This document shows, piece by piece, positions 1-14,129 of a stretch of 64,000 nt of DNA. Numbering within the stretch: position 1 is the first letter of the stretch; the number at the start of each line of letters is the position of its first letter. The notes under the pieces were generated by a model that saw only the letters and a program-made list of their open reading frames with translations, did no database searches and was not told the origin of the DNA. A program made the position numbers and the translations under genes. Location of the stretch: positions 11,041,487-11,105,486 of the forward strand of contig NC_031781.1 of the NCBI RefSeq assembly GCF_001522545.3. The letters run 5' to 3'. Source of the DNA: Parus major. Lineage: Eukaryota; Chordata; Aves; Passeriformes; Paridae.

Positions 1-1920
1 AGGGTTCAACCTCCATCCCCCATCACTGGGGATGTCACCAGTGGGGTCCTTAACACAAGGAAGAAGGAATACTTGCAGCTCTCCTCCAGTGCAGTGCAAT
101 GGTGAAATGAAAGTCCTGTTCTGAATAGTGAAGGCAGAGAAACAAAACCAACATCGTTTCTGTGCAAGTTTAAAAATCAAGTAGTAGTCAAACATCCAAT
201 ACTTTCTTGTTTCTTGTATCACTGCAGCTTTCCACTGAAACATCCCCAGGGACACTTACTACATGGTGTGGCAGATGAGATTTATTTTTTTTTATTATGT
301 AGGATTCTCCCTTTGTGACACCTTTTGCCAATATAAGATTTTGCTGTTAGAGGCTTTCCTAGAAAAGCAACAAAACTTTAAATTATTTTTTTAATTGCAA
401 AATTAAGTCTTTATAAAATAGGTGATCTCAAAAAATGTCCTCCAATTACAAAGTAGATATTAATTATTATATAATTTATATTTGAAGTGAGACATCAGCA
501 TGAATGTTTAGTTCAGGCTCATCAGATTGATGGGGGTTCTTTAATATGATAAAAATTACTCACTCTTCAGTGTTATCTCTGAATTTTCAGTCCATACAGA
601 AGTCCTGGAAATATTAAAGAAAATGCATTTACCACCACCACCTACCAAGTCCTCAATGCTTCAATTCCTAACATCTGAAGCCAGGAGATGCCATTTGATA
701 GCCAGTGACATCTCTCTTCTAACACAGACCATTCTTTTGCCCAATTTTCTTTATACTGAGCTCAGCAGTGCATAATTTCCTGAAAAATGTCTTCCAGAAA
801 GGCATTCAATCATGATCTGAAGGTATTGAGAAATGTTAACTCTCCTCTATTCTTTACCTCCTTAATCTCAATGATTATCTAAAATTACTCCTTAAAACAT
901 TCATCACTCTACTGCTGTAGATTCACCTGGCTCCATCTTTTAGCCATTAATTCCTGTTATGCATCTCTCTGCTAGATCCAAGAGCTTTTCAATAGCCAGG
1001 ATTTTACCATAGTAGGAATATTTATTTATAACCTATAACTAAGCCATGGCAAAATTGTGTTGATTAAGCAAACCAGACAGACTCAGATAACAGACTCAAG
1101 GTGTACCCAACCATCTTTGAGGTGTACCCAAGAAGCTTTCCTGCCTTCGGTGAAACAAAGTTTGAAGCTCAGCCATCACTAGGGATAAGAAAAGGACTTT
1201 TCTCATACAACTATTTGGGGGAATTGGATCAGATAGTAACAATGGTGATTAGGAGATAGAATTCATTCTCCTAATTGTTCAGCCAAAACCTGTGTGCCTC
1301 AGTAGCCCACATACAGATGTAAATAGGAAATACTGAAAATGAGTTGCCTCTGTCCTCTTCTTACAGAGTGTCCATGCCCTGATTTATCCAACCATAAATA
1401 ACAAACATGGTCAACAGCCACACTGGGCTGAACAAGAGAGACAAGGGAACAAGAGAGTTGGGAATGTTTTGACTGCCAGCTATTTGGTCACTTTGGGTGA
1501 CTAGGTGACTCTACATCATCCATAGAAAAGTCAGTATTGCAAACTGAGTACAGAACTTCAGGTCAACCACAGGTTCCTCACCCTCCAACTCGCATCTGCT
1601 CTTGGCATTCCTCAGCAGCAGCAAATACGACAAAAACAATTACACCCAGCCAATCACCCACCCTTCTCCACCAAATACCAAAACCCTGTAGCTTTCCAGG
1701 CCATAAAAATACAGCTGCAGCCTCCTCAGTTGACCAGTTAAATATGCTTATCTGCCAAGAGCAAATTTAACCTTTCTGGCCACACAGCAAGGGCTGCTCC
1801 ACAGGCCCAGTGCAGCAGAGTAATGCAGGACTGGCAAATCTCTCACAGGAGCCCCAGGGTTGCCTCTTACATGTCAGTCACTGTGGTGTCCACATACTGC
1901 TAAAATCAGCAGGACTGCCC
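1..1920. other. Non-coding stretch, no gene recognised
   Basis: I see no exon, RNA gene or recent repeat here. The sequence is AT-rich and unique-looking. The only local structure is an 11-base direct repeat, GGTGTACCCAA, at 1100-1110 and 1121-1131. Short open frames, such as one at 1537-1770, have no recognisable domain and no supporting splice signals. Confidence 0.75.
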
Positions 1921-2240
1921 TCAGCACGACTAAGCAGCTGATTTTGCACAAATTTAATTTGGCAAAGATGTTAAATGTCATGGAGTGTGACACTGAGATG
2001 GCAGCATTTGCAAAATGGGGGGAAAAGCTCTCTTTCCATCTCGCTGGGAAGAGGTAGGCTTTGAGGAGATTTGCATGCAATTTGAAGCAGCAGATGATAA
2101 TACAACCTGATTCTGATTGTAATAGCTTGCTATAAGTGTTAAATGTGCCCCATTAGAAAGAAAAAATTGGCTTGCTACAGGTGGTTTTCCCCCTCTTTGT
2201 AATTAATCTGAGCACTTCTGCTGATACCCAAGCCTGGCCA
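1921..2240. promoter_or_regulatory. Candidate conserved non-coding element (enhancer-like)
   Basis: Seen in the sequence: a perfect POU octamer ATTTGCAT (2069-2076), an E-box CAGGTG (2178-2183), and a homeodomain core within GTAATTAATC (2199-2208), all in CpG-poor DNA free of simple repeats. It is known that vertebrate developmental enhancers often mix these motifs. That this block is conserved or active is inference. It could equally be ordinary AT-rich intergenic DNA. Confidence 0.35.
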
Positions 2241-5200
2241 GGTGTGCAGCTCTAACAGGGGTTGGCCTGTGCAGGTTTCTCAGGTTTGCACACATCCTAT
2301 GCCAGATTCAGCCCAAATTCAGAAGTCTGTCTTGTTCAGGCTGCACATGAAAGAAACATTAGATGTAGCATACGTGCTAGACATTATAGTTAAGAGAAAT
2401 TTTCTTTGTGTCCTCATCTCCTCCACATTTCAGTACCAGTTTTCTGAGTTCTTCCTCTGTTCTTCAGATGAATTTAAGCCACACCATGAAGCTGACATGG
2501 GAAAAACACCAATATCCTACCTCAACTTATGGGACAATTTTTAGAGCAATTCCATCCTATCATCCATGAGCTATCAGTTTAGGTTTTTTCTCCTATGCAA
2601 TGTCTCCTACTTTGATGATAAAAAGAAGTAATTATCACTGATAATTTTTCTCCTTTGTAAATACTAGAGATGGGATAAAATTGGCCATTTGATTCAGAGT
2701 TTCTTTGGAGAACTGAGGAGATTTCACTTTCAAATTTCCAGATCCCAGCACTACCATACATTTCAGGTTCCTGGTCACTTTGAATTTCAACAAGATTTAA
2801 ATGATGCAAGAAAAATACTTCCATTTCATTATTTTCCACATTCCCATACTCACAAAAAGCTGGAGGGCAGTAGCTCTGACCTCCCAATTCTGATACACAC
2901 ACAGACATACCTGTAGCACAGTTCAGAGCATGTTCATCAGCATCTCACTTAACTCTTTCTTCCACTGCATCCAAAACCTCCCTCTCTGCCCACCTGCCAA
3001 GGGATTTCTCACAGAAATTAGGAAAAGCAAAAAGAAGCTTGAGGGAAAGTTTTATGCTTCCGTGTCCTTGGGAATGACCCAACAGGCTGGGCACAGCATG
3101 GTTCAGCACTTCAGGCAGTGGGGTTAATGCTCAGGAACATAACACAATAAGATTTATTTCCTTTATATCAACTTTCATAGAAGAGAGAGGACTGCTCTGA
3201 GGATTAAGAACAATATTTCATAAAAGCTTTGCAAGAACTAACAAAAATATGACTTATCCAAAATGAAGCTCCCATTATGGTGGTCCAAAGGCTCAGACAT
3301 GAGATCAGTGCCACGCTCTGGGCCACGGAGGCTGCTTGGTGGATGGTGCAGATCCCAGAAGCACACAAATCTCCCAGAGGTGATGGAGAGTTCCTTGCTT
3401 AAACCACAGCAGTTTGATGGCACACTGAATGTCCAAACAGAGCAGGGCTGCTGACCTGCCACCAGCAGAGCCATTGCCACCTCTGACAGCACATGACAGC
3501 GTGACAAACATCATGCCACGCGTGCTGGCAGCAGATGTTGAGAAACAACCTAATACCAGGCAACTGAAAACAAACCCTCAGAGGGGAAACTATCAACAGA
3601 GCCTCTGTATTTAGGTCCTCCCCATTGACATCTTGTGGTGGAAACTAGTTATGTAGGGGGAAAAAAACCCAAACTAATTTTACAAAGCCTCTGACAATGG
3701 GTCTGATTCTGATCTCTGTTCAATGCCAAGGAAAGCAGCTCCTGACTGCAGAGCTTGAGCACTCTTACATAAGAAATGCAGAGGCAGCAGACAAGACTGA
3801 CATCTGTGCTCCATTGATGCCCAAAGGGATTCTGTCACTGACTAACATGGGACAACAATCGCCCCCAGAAGTAAAAATTATTGCAAGGAACAACTTCTCA
3901 ATATTCAGACCGTGCAGACCAGCTCTGAGTGAATTCACAGGTTGCTTCCTAGCTAGGATTTGTTTCTCTCTCTGTTGCTGACTGGACACACTTTTCCCAT
4001 GTGAGAGATTATATTCTGCCAGTCTCAGTGCTCAGTTTTGGAAAAAAATTCACCAGAAGCCTCTTAAAATTAATTCCTGTTGGATGAAACGTACAATTCA
4101 GAAGACTGTTGGCATTTAACCTGTCAAATTAAAAATCTGAAGGTATTCCCAGAACAGCCAAGCCTCATGATTTTACTGTGAGTCTCAGCATTTAGTATTT
4201 CTTTTAAATCTGCAACTCCTGAAGGCAAATGTGGGAACCTCTGTTTTAATTTTTGAAAAAGCCACACTTGTACACTTCACAATTACCAACAAAAAGGCTC
4301 TGAAAACAAAACTCACAGTGGCTTAAGTGCTAAGGAATCATGACTCGTATCAAGGACTCTAAATGTATTTATAAAAATAAAAAAATTAACATCTAAACTC
4401 ATATTTTGTGGCATTAGGGACAGCAAATACGGCTAAAGTGAATTAATTCAGTACTAGACAATGAAAGATGTAAGAAGATGCAAAAACAACTCAATTTTGC
4501 ATTGCTGAACAGGCCCAAAAAACATAATACAAAATATTTTTCAAAGTTTTAAAGGTAACAATAAACAGAAAAGTATTAGGAATACACAAGGCAGTGCAGA
4601 ACATCAGTAAGGGCAGAGGAAAGACACACAACACATGCCTCTAATTCAGGACCACATAACCCAAATAGAGTGTTGTTCCAGGCAAGGGCGAACACGCAAA
4701 GATGAGTTTAAAGCATTTCTGCATCCACATTACCATTACCTGAGCCAGGAAAAGCTACTGAGGGATTTCAGTAACTACATGTCCAGAATATTGATAGGAT
4801 TTAATTCCTGATTTATTACTTTGCTGTTCTGGCACACAAGGGGCTGATTGGCTCTGGCTGAAGATGAGGGGATTTCTCACTTTTGAGCACACCACACTGT
4901 CAGAGCCACCACTGACTTTGGACACCACTGGTTTCTGGATCCTCAGTTCAATGGGCCAAAGACCCAACTCCTGCAGCACAGCACTTTTCACAAAGCATCT
5001 GCTAGTCCACATGCTCAAAAGTAGTCTCCCCTTCTATAATTACTGGTGACCTCCTCGAGTACATTTTCATTTATAGCCAGAGGATAAAACATGCCAAAAG
5101 CTATAAACTAACTTTGGTCCCCACAGCCACTCTGTGCCACACAGGTTCATAAATCACTTCTGCAAATATTGCCTTTAAATCAGGATTTGAGGTGAGGCTG

Positions 5201-6773
5201 GAAACACAGCAATAACCCTTCAAACCATCCATTTTGTCTCCACCTCCTGCAGCGATTTGCAGGAGAGCCACTGAGGTGCTCATCCCACAGACACCTGGAG
5301 CACCACTTCAGCAGGAAGAAGCTCTTCAAGTGTCCAGCCTCTTCTGAGCGCACAAGGAGGGTGTTTTCTGTTCTAAAATATGCTCTTGAGAGTGCAGGCT
5401 ACCACCTTGTCAGCCTGAAAGGAGTTCTTGAGGTAATGAATGACTCCTGTTGTTCCTACCAAAACAGGGTATCACTCATCCTGACAGCATAATGTACGAG
5501 TTCCCCACAGCCATGCAATGCGTGGAGCCACCCGTGCAATTCAGAGCCATTTTACAGTAGGGCACTACAGGGTTCATATCTTTATGTAGTTAAACAAATT
5601 CTCTATTTCTTTATTGTTCATTCAACACAAAAAGATTTAGCCATTACCCAGGCCCACTTGCTTGTCACAAAAAAAAACCCCAAAAATTAGATTTAGCCTC
5701 CTGGGCTCCTTTTCCTCCTTAAGAATCTGAAATATGCACAAGCCAACAGAGCAGGAGAAGGAAAGCTGCTTCATTAGTCACTTTTCAAGGTGAAAAGTTA
5801 AGGGCAAAATTAAGGAGTCAAGTCTAAAGGCCCTCCACACTTGATCCAACTATAATAATTAGCAGGTTTCTACCTCTGAGCCCCCATTTCACACTGTGAG
5901 CTTACAGGAACCTAGAGGTGGCAGCATAAAAACCTACAACACCCAAGTGCACTTCAGGACCCCAAATCCCAGGAGTTTCCATAGCCTCCAGGGTCAGATT
6001 TCCCAAACAAGGGTTTGAATATCACAGGGCTGCTTGCCAGAAGTAAAGTAAATAAAGAATAATTAATTAGTAATAGTTTCCCTACAACAGGGTAGAAGTA
6101 GCAGCTGAGAGCACCAACACCATCTCCAGGGCTGCAAAAACTTGCCCAGAGAGATGGGCTGCCCGAGTGGGAATTCAGACAAGCCTCATTCCTCAGCCAG
6201 CCATTGATTGTGCTGTCTGGAATAATGGCAGGAATAAGGGAATATGGAAGGCATGAAAAACCCTACTGAAACCCAGCTGATTTGGTTGCTTTATCTTCTT
6301 TTTCACCTCCTCTGTTGGCCCTGATTGTCCTTCAGCAAATGCTGTGACTGACAGGTACGCATCAGATCTCTCGCTACCCCATCCAGGACCAGGAAATTGT
6401 GAAAAAGCTGCAAAGAGAATTATGGAATAAATGCTCTTCTATCTGATCTACTACAGCTCTCACATGACAGCTGCTGCTTTCCAGGCTCTTCTTTATCCTT
6501 CTGGCAATGAACATTAAAGAAGCATCCTGGAAATTAAAGGCAGCTCAGAGAGACTTTGCACAGCTGGAAAGAAGCCCATGGCAAACACAATCCCAAGGAA
6601 GCCAGAGAGCAATGGTAGCATAAAAATCTGGCTGGTACATGAGCTGCACAGCCATCTGAACTCTTCCAATCCCATTGCTTTGGTCCTTCAACATCCGCAC
6701 TACTGCCACTGCAGAAAAGAACAAGAGTGCCACCGTGTCCCTCTGGTGAGCTAAAACAACTCCCTGAGCACAT
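2241..6773. other. Non-coding stretch, no gene recognised
   Basis: No reading frame here exceeds about 110 codons, and frames on the two strands overlap one another (for example around 2580-2910 and 3238-3610), which is typical of chance frames. An AT-rich unique segment occupies about 4020-4600. I see no repeat family that I can name and no RNA gene. Confidence 0.75.
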
Positions 6774-7020
6774 TTGTTTATCAAAGAAATTAAAAACTGT
6801 GTCATTTGCCACTACTGCTCCATTTACACCACATTGAGAGCATTAGGCCCTTTTGTTTATTCAGCACCATATGATTATGTGATTGCACTTACACGAGGCA
6901 GGTGGGGAGAGCCAGAGCATGGGGAAGATAGCAAGGAGGCGGAATTGCATTTATTTTCACAATTCCTCTTGGACAGAAACTCATTAAAGTTTAATTCACA
7001 TTCTTTCAAGCAACCATAGC
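6774..7020. promoter_or_regulatory. Candidate conserved non-coding element
   Basis: The block holds an E-box CATATG (6868-6873) followed directly by TGATTATGTGATTG-like homeodomain or PBX-type wording, a second E-box core CAGGTG near 6898-6903, and AT-rich TTTAATTCA wording towards its end. It is flanked by less structured sequence. The frame at 6774-7019 stays open for 81 codons but resembles no protein I know, so I read the block as regulatory rather than coding. Conservation is inferred from composition only. Confidence 0.33.
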
Positions 7021-8240
7021 ACATAAACATAATGTAATATATAGTGCAAAGGAAGTTCTTTGAGGGGAAAGTAGCCCAGACTTAGTACAGAGCAGGTGGC
7101 ACCATGGCCATGGCCCCCACGCAGCTCTTTGGTCAGTGTGGAAATGCTCCACATTCCCTTCCTTCCAGAAAGCATGAGGCCAGAGCCTCATCTCCCATAA
7201 AACAATTTGACCTTGTCCTTGATCATTTTATATTGTCTAAGTAGATGACCCTCCACATTTCACAGAATGAAATCTTTGCTGATAAAAACCAGACTCTCAC
7301 TACAGTCAGGGTAGTCCCAGGCAAACCTGAACAGAGGCAATAAGGCATTGCTCCTTGAAACTGCTCTAGCTTCCATGTAAAACCAGATGCAGTGTAAGTT
7401 TGCCCCAGGCTCAGCAAGACATTAACCTATTGAAAGATGGAAGCAGAAGGGGAATTCACACCTGGGTGTTTTTAGTTATTGCACAGGGAAAGGATGAAAG
7501 GACAGGAAAGGAGAGCAGTCCTTTCAGGAACTTTACCTGCCAAGGGGAAAATCTGGGCATCTCAATCAAAACAAACAATCCCCAGAAGTGCCTTTCTACT
7601 TTCTTCTGACTCCAGAAAAGTCAGTGGACATCTTCATTTTTGACACTAAGGAGAACAGGTGCAGAACAAAGGTGCTTTTTGGCCACTCAAAGTATTTTCT
7701 TTGATTCTTATTGCTGAAAGAATGCAAGAGAAGGCAAGGTAAAACCTCAGTAAAACAGATTCCCAGACCTCGGGTTGGACCACCTAAATTGTGCACAGGT
7801 AGTTGTGAAAACAGGATAGGAGTGAGAGCACTTGGGCTCCCAGTGATGGTATTTCAAGTGTATCTTTACCAGAATTGCTGTGAGAGAGGCTAAAATAGTG
7901 GAACAAAGCCCAGCCTCATCCCAGAACTTTTCTGCTCCATTTAAAACAGGAACAGCAAGGGGAAATGCTCAAAGACACCTCCACACCTCATCCCAGAAGA
8001 ATGTGATCTTAATTCTTGCTACTCCGACTTGCATGCAGCTTAAAACTATTGGGAAATTGATTCAATTGTCCTCCTATTGAAGTTGTTAGGATTTTTTAAT
8101 TTATTTATCCCTCCCTGTCACTAAGCAGTTCATTAAACCCAAGTCTTGGAGGGCACAATTTTAATTAGCCCTTTTCAGTCTGCAGGTGAAAAGGAACCTG
8201 TCAGAAGTTGGCAGGGAATGCTGCTTGGCCCTGTACATGC

Positions 8241-8270
8241 TGAGTCACAGAATAATTGATGTTGGAAGCT
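8241..8270 (-). repeat. Possible CR1 3'-end stub
   Basis: The wording GTCACAGAATAATTGATG followed by TTGGAAG resembles the antisense start of avian CR1 3' ends (AATCATAGAATCATTGAG then GTTGGAAG). The match stops after roughly 30 bases. It may be a decayed CR1 fragment or coincidence. Confidence 0.25.
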
Positions 8271-9293
8271 CTGGCACAATTATTCCCCTCCCTCTTTAAG
8301 CTCTGGTCATGTGAGGCAGTTTTGGGAGTGAATCTGCTGTGGATGTGAGGGACATTACCTCAGTCAGGAGACAGAAACAATGATCTGTCCTTTGCCTTCC
8401 TTGCTGGACACAACCTCCCTTGGCTGCCACAGGGGTAAAGGAAACCAGGTACCTCTATTGATAAGGTTTGGTGGTTTTCCTAGCCCTAAAGCTCTCTCCT
8501 AACCTCCCCATTTGCTATTTTAAGCCACTTCCTTCTTGGCCTATTCACTATGAACACAGGGGATTGTCCAGAGCCACTCATTTGCCTCCTGCAAACCAGA
8601 GCTGATGTGTCTAAAAGATTATGCAGCCATGAACAGGAGGCTACTTCAAAATTCAACTGGAGAATTTAATTTTGTATGTGCTTACAGCAGCTGTGTTCCA
8701 CTCTAAAAAACACATACAAAGACAGACATCATCATCTAGTGAATAAAGACATCCTATCCATCACTAAGTAAAAACATCAAAGAGTGTATGGAGAAAAGCT
8801 CCCTGCAAACTGTAATGAGCACCCTATCCTGGCTGGAGAGAGTGCCTGCCATGACCACACCAAACACAAATCTCACCAGGGAACATTTATAAAACTGCAC
8901 CTTCATAAATGAAATCTTGCTCAGTAACACAGAACAGAATAAAACATTTGAAGCCTTTAATTTAATCCTTACTCATTATGGATGTGAAATCTGGATCTTG
9001 TAGTACTCAGATCCTTTATCCCCAAAGGCATTTCCCAAGCAGGCAGCTGAGGTCCAGCACCCCTGGAGAAGAAACAGCCTTAACTGCTTATTGCTCTGCT
9101 GAGCTTCACCTACTGTTTTCTCTTAAGTCTCTCTCAATTTCTGCCTGGTGACACTTACGTGTTTCTTCAACACTGTCTTTAAAGCATTTCAGCTTGCTGG
9201 ACGGCACAAAGAACTGTTAAAGCAATTACCTTCAAGTTTTAAAGAAAAAAAGAGAATTCAACTACCACAGTGCAAAAGCATTCATTAGGCTAC

Positions 9294-9301
9294 ATGCAAA
9301 T
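9294..9301. promoter_or_regulatory. POU octamer motif
   Basis: This is a perfect ATGCAAAT octamer, the binding site of POU-family (OCT) factors. A single 8-base site occurs by chance every few tens of kilobases, so function is not implied. Confidence 0.2.
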
Positions 9302-12300
9302 TTTGCTGCCAGTTCAGCTCAGATTTTCTTCTTTCTCTTCCAGATCTTTCATTTCAGACAGCTGAACCTGAATACCTTGGCCTCAAATTCCTTGCAGAAG
9401 CATACTGACCCCCTCACACAGCTAATAATCTCTCTTCACCTGCTCCATCTCACCTTGAAGTACAAGTGTCTGTCATTATCCAGAAATCAGCAGCACTGAA
9501 AAAATGAGTAGCCTTTCAAGTCAGGCAGTCGGCTGCTCCTCATGTCCTTCCATGAACTCAACCTACTTTCACCTCTTTAATTGCCTGCAAAGATTGAAAC
9601 ACGTTTACTGTGCGCTGACTTTGCAAACCACACGCTGAAATGGGAACACTTCGGAATAAATTACAGAGAGAACTCACAGGTAGACAAAGAACTCAGAGAG
9701 CAACCAACAAACATGTGAACAAACAGATTTGCTGTGCCAGGATGCCATGGCTCGTGAGTTAAGGAGGAACAATGCCCCTTGAGCATCCCAGTGCTGGGCT
9801 CTGCCTCTTTGTAATTTGCAAGGCAGGAGCTGCTTTTCCCCTGAAAAGTGCCACATACAACAGCCACAGATAGTAAGTTGTGTTGCTGTTATGCCTAGGA
9901 GACAGATGCCACCAGAGGATAGAAGCAAAACTACTGTAATCAGTCTGTTGGCAAGAAAGAAAGAAAAAAAAAAAAAATCAATGTTGTCCTGTTCCCTTCA
10001 TCACTGAAAAGTATTATTTGCAATTCTCCCAGTCTATGTTCTATGATTTCTGCCTTGCTCCTTGCAAGCAACAATGCCCAAAATCTCAGCCTATTAGTAG
10101 AAGTTTTTAGTATTTAGTAGAAAATTCAAAGGCAAAGCAGGGAGCACAGGGCCCAGAACAATGGACTTACTGCGCTTATCACTGAACTAACAAAACAAAA
10201 TGACACAACATAAAGACAGTGACAGATGCCAAATCAGCTCCCCAAACCCAGCTAGTTACTGGAGCTCTTTTAACCAGAGATAACATATACACACAGAGAA
10301 AAAAAAAACATGTTAGTGAAACAGAGTTGTCCTTGAGTTGATTTGTGGTTAGCTTCTGAGCAGGGTCCATTTTTCCAGGCGCCCATTCCAGCTTTGAGTT
10401 GCTTGGACAGAAGGAAAAATCTGGTCCCACAAACACTTAACAGATGGCTTTTGATTTTTCCCAGGTGCTAAGCACACACAGTTCTCTTTTAAATCTCCTC
10501 AAAGTGTAGGAGTGCAGAGCTAGACTATAAATTCTACCTCCCAGTTCCTCCGTGCCTAACTTAGTTATGCTGTGGCTTATTTTGTTGCAATATTGACCTT
10601 AAACAATAATTGCAAAAATAAATCACTATGGCTGATCTGTGCATTCAATCTCACTCCTGCTCTGTGCTCAGATCAACTTTGATGCCACTGAGCTTTGTTT
10701 CTTGGGTACCTTTAAGCTGCACTGTTTTATTAGAGCATCTTGAAAAAGAACTAGGAATAGTAGTGTCCTCACACCTCCTCTCTTACAGCCTCAGCAGGGT
10801 TGCTCTTTGTTCTGCAAAGGTGTGCTGCTTTTCCCTTTAACAGCAGGAGGAACTTCAGTCAATAAGGTTAACCCAGGCTTGGAGGAAGTCTGGAGATGGT
10901 CTAAGGAAACCAAGAGCAAAGGGGCTGGGGCAGATGGAGGAAGGAGGAAGCAGGTAGGTTATACATGGCTTGTAAGGAGTCTCCTCTGCCTGAAAGAAAA
11001 AGATAAAGCAACTAAGATACTCAATTGCTAGTGATTGACCCTGAGCCAGGCTCCTGTTGATGTGGGACCCAACCTATGGCACCAGGATAAAATCCTTCTG
11101 AGGGATTCTGCAGAGAAACACCAACCACCTCCCAAAACCACGTGAAAGATTCGACCCCTCTCATTCCTATAGCAGGCAGGGACTTCAGGGAACACACTGC
11201 CCTAAATCAGTTTGTGTAAGGACAGAGTTTTTACCTCCCCCATATATCTTTATCTAAAAACAAGAGTATATTTGAATATGGGCATGGCTGCAAGCACTGC
11301 AGACGTACAGGCAAATGGTGATCTGCTCATCTGAGTTGTTCTCTGCAGCTTTGGACACCCATTTGTCACACCATTAAAATGCACCCAAAAGAGGTACATG
11401 GACAATTGAACAGAGAAACAAAATGGTATTAGACAAAGAATAGGAAGCACAAAACATCACTTGAAATTAAATAATAGAAACTATTTGCTACATTTAAAAA
11501 GTCATTACAATACACAGAAAATGCCTGGACAACTGCAATCACATTTCACTTACACATATAAGACAGCAAAAGAACTTAATCAGACATAGCCAAAAGTATG
11601 ATAATTGCCATTTCCAAAAACCATCTAGAGTCTCATGTGGGATCTGGAACACATCATTAGTCCCTGCTGCAGAAAGCACCATGCTGACACCCTCCATCCA
11701 CTCAGCTGTCCTACAGTCTGGCTTGACTCCCCATGATTATCCCAAAAGCCAGCCAGCAAAGGAAGGGGAAAAAATTAACTCAAATTAATGATTGGTGGGA
11801 ATACATGATTTACCAGCATCAAAACCTACCATAGTGGAGTGATACAAATCCAACACTTGGCTAGGGAAAAGTAAGAAATTTGCTGAAAGCGGGAGCACTC
11901 AGATATAGCTTCACTCTCTTTTCCTCATTACCACTAAAATGAAAGCTTCAGGAGTCTGTGCTTCCTCTGACATGGACTGAAAGCACTAACAGTCCTCAAG
12001 AGTTTCACAGTTTTCTGCCAAGTTAATGGGATGGATGTGGAATATTTTTTTGAAATTCATAATTTCCATTTTAATTTTCAGAAAGCATTAGTAAACACAA
12101 TAACTTTCTAAAAACTAAGGACCCCCTCTCTAAAAAAAAAAAAATCCTGGTATTCTCTTTCCCAAAAAACTAATAGCTACCAGAATAGTGCACTTCTTGT
12201 TGGACTAGCTGTTTTTATCAGATCTGTGCCTAAGGCATAAAAATAACTGTCATTCCCCAAGCAAATATTTCTCTGTATATGGGCTCCAAGCAGAAACACA

Positions 12301-13601
12301 CTGACTTCATGGCAACAGCCAAAAAGTCAGCCCACCTGAAGCCTTGTCCATATCAGGATCACTGACATGAAAGAACACACACCAATACCTCCATCTTGAG
12401 TTTCAGTGCCTGCAACAGTTTCATGCATCCAAGTAGTTCCTGGATTATTGATCTTTGGCATCTCCTCTAGGATTTAACCCAATCTGTTACTGCCTGCCTT
12501 ATATGCAGAATTCTTAGACTGGAACAGATGAGAATATGTGTCCTTCAAGGCACCACTGGAATTTTGAGGTGCAGAGATGAGTCTCTGGGGTCCCCTAATA
12601 GCCCTCCAGGATGTGCTCCTGTGTCACACAGACAACCCCCAATCCATGCACACACAGCCCCAGGGTTGAGCTGAGCCACACTTGCCACAGCCTGGCCCTT
12701 GACAACCATTTTCAGGGTGCACAGAGCCAGTCTGAGTCCATAAACATCCCCCTTCTGCAGCCTGAAATCAAGATTGGTTCTCCAAAGGTTGACTCAAATC
12801 AAACCAGACTCGTTTTCAAAAGTGTGTGGCAGAGGCAGTCACATCTTTTATTTCCAGCAGGAAGGAAAGGTCATTCCCAACCCACAACTCCTGTGCCATC
12901 ACTGTTACCTGTAGGTACTCTGCCAAATGCAAACTGAGAGCAGCCACTCACTCAGATACAGTGAGCACTTGCTTTGCTGTTTCCTGCTTGCTGCTTCTTT
13001 CTCCCAGTGCTCCTGGGAGATTTCTCAAAAGCTGCCAGCTCATTGAGGAACCCAAACTGCAGGAAGGCTCCATAGGACTTGCTGCCTAACTCACGTCAAC
13101 AGTCTAAAATTCATCCAAAACATGTCACATTAGATCTCAGCAAGCATTAATGGGATGTCCTCTAATAGCAGCCTGAACAAAAAAGTGAGATGTAAACCAA
13201 GAGAGGGCTTTGGAGCTAAACACAGCACCTCCATGAGCTGCTCAAGCATACCAGCACAGGACTTACTTTAAAATGTGGGTGTAGTCTTTCAAATCATCCT
13301 GTCACTCCTGCTAGTGTGCAAGTCAGACAGGGAACTGTTTGGAATATGTCCTCTCCTGTCACTATACTGAAACAGGAAACTGAGGCAGGGAGAAATCAGA
13401 GAATCAGGGAGAATTCAGCATGATCTAGAATGAGTAGGATAAATGATCACTCAGATGTGACTCATCTGCTTGTTTTTGGTTGCTGCTGGAAGACAGCAGT
13501 GTCACATCACACACCTCAGGGTGCTCAAAGGGGTGGTTTCCACCAGGTCTTTTTTTAACTGTGTACATCTCTGTTAATCCTGATTTCTGCTGCTGAAGGC
13601 A

Positions 13602-13623
13602 TTTGCAAGATCTTTGCAAGATC
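13602..13623. repeat. Perfect 11-bp tandem duplication
   Basis: TTTGCAAGATC occurs twice with no gap (13602-13612, 13613-13623). This is the pattern left by replication slippage. Confidence 0.85.
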
Positions 13624-14129
13624 TGAGCTCCTGAAAAGAGATACAGAAATGAGCAGACCTTAATGAATGAGTTGCCTGTCATCTGCCAGCCTGTTCTCTC
13701 CTTCTCTGTATCTTCCCAACATGCTCCAGCCTGGCTTGCTCCAGAGAGCAGGAAGCACCCAGAGGTGCCATTTCACTTCACCAATTCCCAAGTACCTGGA
13801 ATGTGAGAGCAGACCTCAAACATCAGTTCCTGACAATTTGCATAGAAAAAGACATCTTTGCATGATTTTTCTGTCTCCCATCAGACATTAGCAAAGATCC
13901 ACAGGTACCTTTGGTTGCTGTTGCTTTCTGAGCTCCAAGTGACTGGCAATCCCAGAGCAAAATTTACACTAATTCAGTAATCGTCCTGTATTTATTGAAA
14001 GGCTTATAATCTCCTGAGCAAAGACATTCAAAAGGCTTAAGGAAAGGAAAAGCTGCTGACAGTAGGGCATGCAAAGAGTCACTCATAATGGCATCTTAAG
14101 AGGGTCTGTAATCAACAAGATACACATGG

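Larger units (their letters stand above)
7021..14129. other. Non-coding stretch, no gene recognised
   Basis: No gene, RNA or intact repeat is recognised. It contains A-rich runs near 9965-9977, 10302-10309 and 12132-12144, two POU octamers (9294-9301 and 13836-13843), and a perfect 11-base tandem duplication TTTGCAAGATC at 13602-13612 and 13613-13623. A segment near 13370-13410 (AAACTGAGGCAGGGAG) vaguely recalls antisense MIR, but not enough to annotate. The longest frames, about 108 codons near 12611-12937, look random. Confidence 0.72.

Noticed and set aside
9901..9920. CTCF-like CCACCAGAGGAT
   Set aside because: Mismatches fall at the two last core positions; weaker than the 27928 site.
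13370..13410. AAACTGAGGCAGGGAG as antisense MIR
   Set aside because: Only one block matches and the flanks do not follow the MIR order.
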